Positions 21,870-23,068 of a stretch of 23,068 nt of DNA are shown here, one piece after another. The first letter of the stretch is position 1. Every line of letters begins with the position of its first letter. The position numbers and the translations under genes are program-made. Source of the DNA: Pacificimonas sp036351775 (GTDB lineage Bacteria; Pseudomonadota; Alphaproteobacteria; Sphingomonadales; Sphingomonadaceae). The notes under the pieces are model-generated. The model searched no databases. It saw only the letters and a list, made by a program, of their open reading frames with translations, and was not told where the DNA came from. The stretch spans positions 1-23,068 of the forward strand of contig JAZBPX010000046.1 in the NCBI GenBank assembly GCA_036351775.1. The letters are read 5' to 3'.

Positions 21870-22979
21870 TCACATCGTCAGCCGTTCATAGCGGCGCAGA
21901 TAATGGTCGGTGGTGCCGAACTGGCTCTCGATCATCGTGCCGCGCTTGTAATAATGGCCGACGGCATATTCGTCTGAGATGCCGTTGCCGCCGTGGAGCT
22001 GCACGGCGTTCTGGCCGACGAAGGTAAGGCCCTTGCCAATCTTCACTTTGGCCTGCGCGGCCGAGGCGGAATCAGGGAGGCGGTTGACCGCCATATAGGT
22101 CATGGAGCGCGACTGTTCGGCCTCCATGAACATGTCGACCATGCGGTGCTGCAGCACCTGGAACTTTGAGATCGGTACGCCGAACTGCTTGCGTTCCTTG
22201 GTGTAGTCCTGCGTCAGGCGGTTCATTTCCTCCATGCAGCCAACGGCCTCGGCGCAGAGGCCGACAAGCGCCTCGTCGACAACCTTGCGCACGGTACCGG
22301 ACGCCTTGCCGATGTCACCGAGAAGGGCATCCGCCGGGATGCTGGCATTTTCGAAATAGACTTCGGACGCGATGCCGCCGTCGACCAGCGGGTAGTCGCG
22401 CGTCGACACGCCGTCCGTCGTTTTCGGAAGCAGGAACACCGACACGCCGTCCTCGTCGGCAACATCGCCCGAGGTGCGCGCGGTCACGACCAGGTGCGTT
22501 GCCGAGGGTGCGTCGCGCACGACCGCCTTGTGGCCGTTGAGGACGAAGCCGCCGTCCTTTTCCTTCGCAGTCGTCTCGAGATGGTTGAGGTCGTAGCGCC
22601 CCTTCGGTTCGGCCCACGCAAAGGCGATGCGGGTTTCGCCCGCCACAATACCCTCGATCACGTCGGTCTTGCCATATTCGCGGGCGAAGCCGCCGCCGAT
22701 CACGACCGTCGAGAGGTAGGGTTCGACGACCAGGCTGCGGCCGACCTCCTCCATCACGATCATGTTGTCGATCTGGTCACCGCCGAGGCCGCCCATGTCT
22801 TCGGAGAAGCTGGCACCGAGAATGCCGAGCTCTTCGGCGAACGCCTTCCAGATGTCCGCGGACCAGCCCTCGTCGGAGCGGCTGATCTTCTGGCGGGTCT
22901 CGAAATCGTAGCGGTCCGCGAGAAAGCGCTTCAGCGTGTCGCGGATCATCTCCTGCGTGTCGGTAAAATCGAAATTCAT
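21870..22979 (-). CDS. Acyl-CoA dehydrogenase family flavoprotein
   Basis: FAD-dependent enzyme or enzyme subunit of 369 residues that desaturates acyl-CoA at the alpha-beta position. The N-terminal helical domain (about 1-110) begins MNFDFTDTQEMIRDTLKRF. A beta domain follows (about 111-215, including RIAFAWAEP and KAVVRDAPSATH), then the C-terminal four-helix domain with ERKQFGVPISKFQVLQHRMVDM and the FAD-binding stretch QLHGGNGISDEYAVGHYYKR. Where most members have EGT near the C-terminus, this one reads FGT (Phe354 in SQFGTTDHY), so the usual base is missing there. It resembles the PimD-like branch, often found as paired subunits. AAGGG precedes the start at 22979. The substrate is unknown; a partner could lie beyond the right edge. 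Confidence 0.9.
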   Translation of the reverse strand: MNFDFTDTQEMIRDTLKRFLADRYDFETRQKISRSDEGWSADIWKAFAEELGILGASFSEDMGGLGGDQIDNMIVMEEVGRSLVVEPYLSTVVIGGGFAREYGKTDVIEGIVAGETRIAFAWAEPKGRYDLNHLETTAKEKDGGFVLNGHKAVVRDAPSATHLVVTARTSGDVADEDGVSVFLLPKTTDGVSTRDYPLVDGGIASEVYFENASIPADALLGDIGKASGTVRKVVDEALVGLCAEAVGCMEEMNRLTQDYTKERKQFGVPISKFQVLQHRMVDMFMEAEQSRSMTYMAVNRLPDSASAAQAKVKIGKGLTFVGQNAVQLHGGNGISDEYAVGHYYKRGTMIESQFGTTDHYLRRYERLTM

Positions 22980-23068
22980 GAGTGTTTGCCCTTTTTTGTT
23001 CTTTTGCTCGCTTACCCTCGCTCTTGTCCGCCCCGTTCCCCCGGCCCGGCCACCCGTTCATGATAAAC

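Noticed and set aside
1..23068. tRNA, rRNA or riboswitch genes
   Set aside because: Reading the intergenic regions on both strands, I saw no cloverleaf, CCA-ended hairpin set or known riboswitch core; the gaps are short and mostly filled by repeats.

Overview
The window is high-GC chromosomal DNA (roughly 63% by eye) from an alphaproteobacterium. The clues are a System I cytochrome c maturation cluster with a short CcmI, a ClpA/BI-1/YdcH-type gene set, a spinster-like MFS protein beside a GMC oxidoreductase, a PEP-CTERM-type exported protein and a lipoprotein form of the Dcp peptidase. A sphingomonad-like or Parvularcula-like lineage fits, but the family cannot be fixed from this sequence alone. 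There is no sign of prophage, plasmid functions, transposase, CRISPR, rRNA or tRNA.

Layout. 1-2711 (minus): a GMC oxidoreductase cut by the window edge, preceded by an MFS transporter. 2797-3270 (plus): a low-molecular-weight tyrosine phosphatase. 3463-4798 (minus): an SGNH arylesterase/lysophospholipase (tesA) followed by an RNA 2',3'-cyclic phosphodiesterase (thpR). 4812-8035 (plus): a YbbA/YbbP ABC exporter pair divergent from tesA, the same arrangement as in E. coli. 8158-8913 (plus): a Bax-inhibitor-1 protein with a strong intrinsic terminator. 9172-12125 (minus): clpA and then an unrecognised membrane-anchored acidic protein. 12512-12990: two divergent small YdcH/DUF465 genes, one of only 51 residues. 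13052-18418 (minus): ccmC-D-E, then ccmF-G-H-I. 18580-20781 (plus): a Dcp-like M3 peptidase lipoprotein. 20867-21670 (minus): a PEP-CTERM-like secreted protein. 21870-22979 (minus): an acyl-CoA dehydrogenase.

How the genes work together. CcmC, D and E load haem onto the CcmE chaperone. CcmF, H and I (haem lyase), with the thioredoxin-like CcmG, attach it to apocytochrome c. Adjacent ccm genes overlap by four bases (ATGA or GTGA) at every junction except ccmE/ccmF. There an opposite-strand GFA-family gene and a palindromic repeat sit between the two halves, which looks like a secondary interruption of one operon. ccmA and ccmB are not in the window.

The most interesting structural signal is a set of dispersed palindromic elements (917-993, 3308-3396, 9023-9125, 12319-12429, 17013-17107). 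Each is a pair of inverted arms, and each arm is itself a hairpin. The copies show compensatory base changes in the stems, a shared GTCA-type head and, in three copies, a spacer of exactly 37 nt. They look like REP doublets (REPIN-like). One copy supplies the last 12 codons of the GFA-family gene. No wholly new multi-gene system is evident; most genes are ordinary housekeeping or accessory functions.
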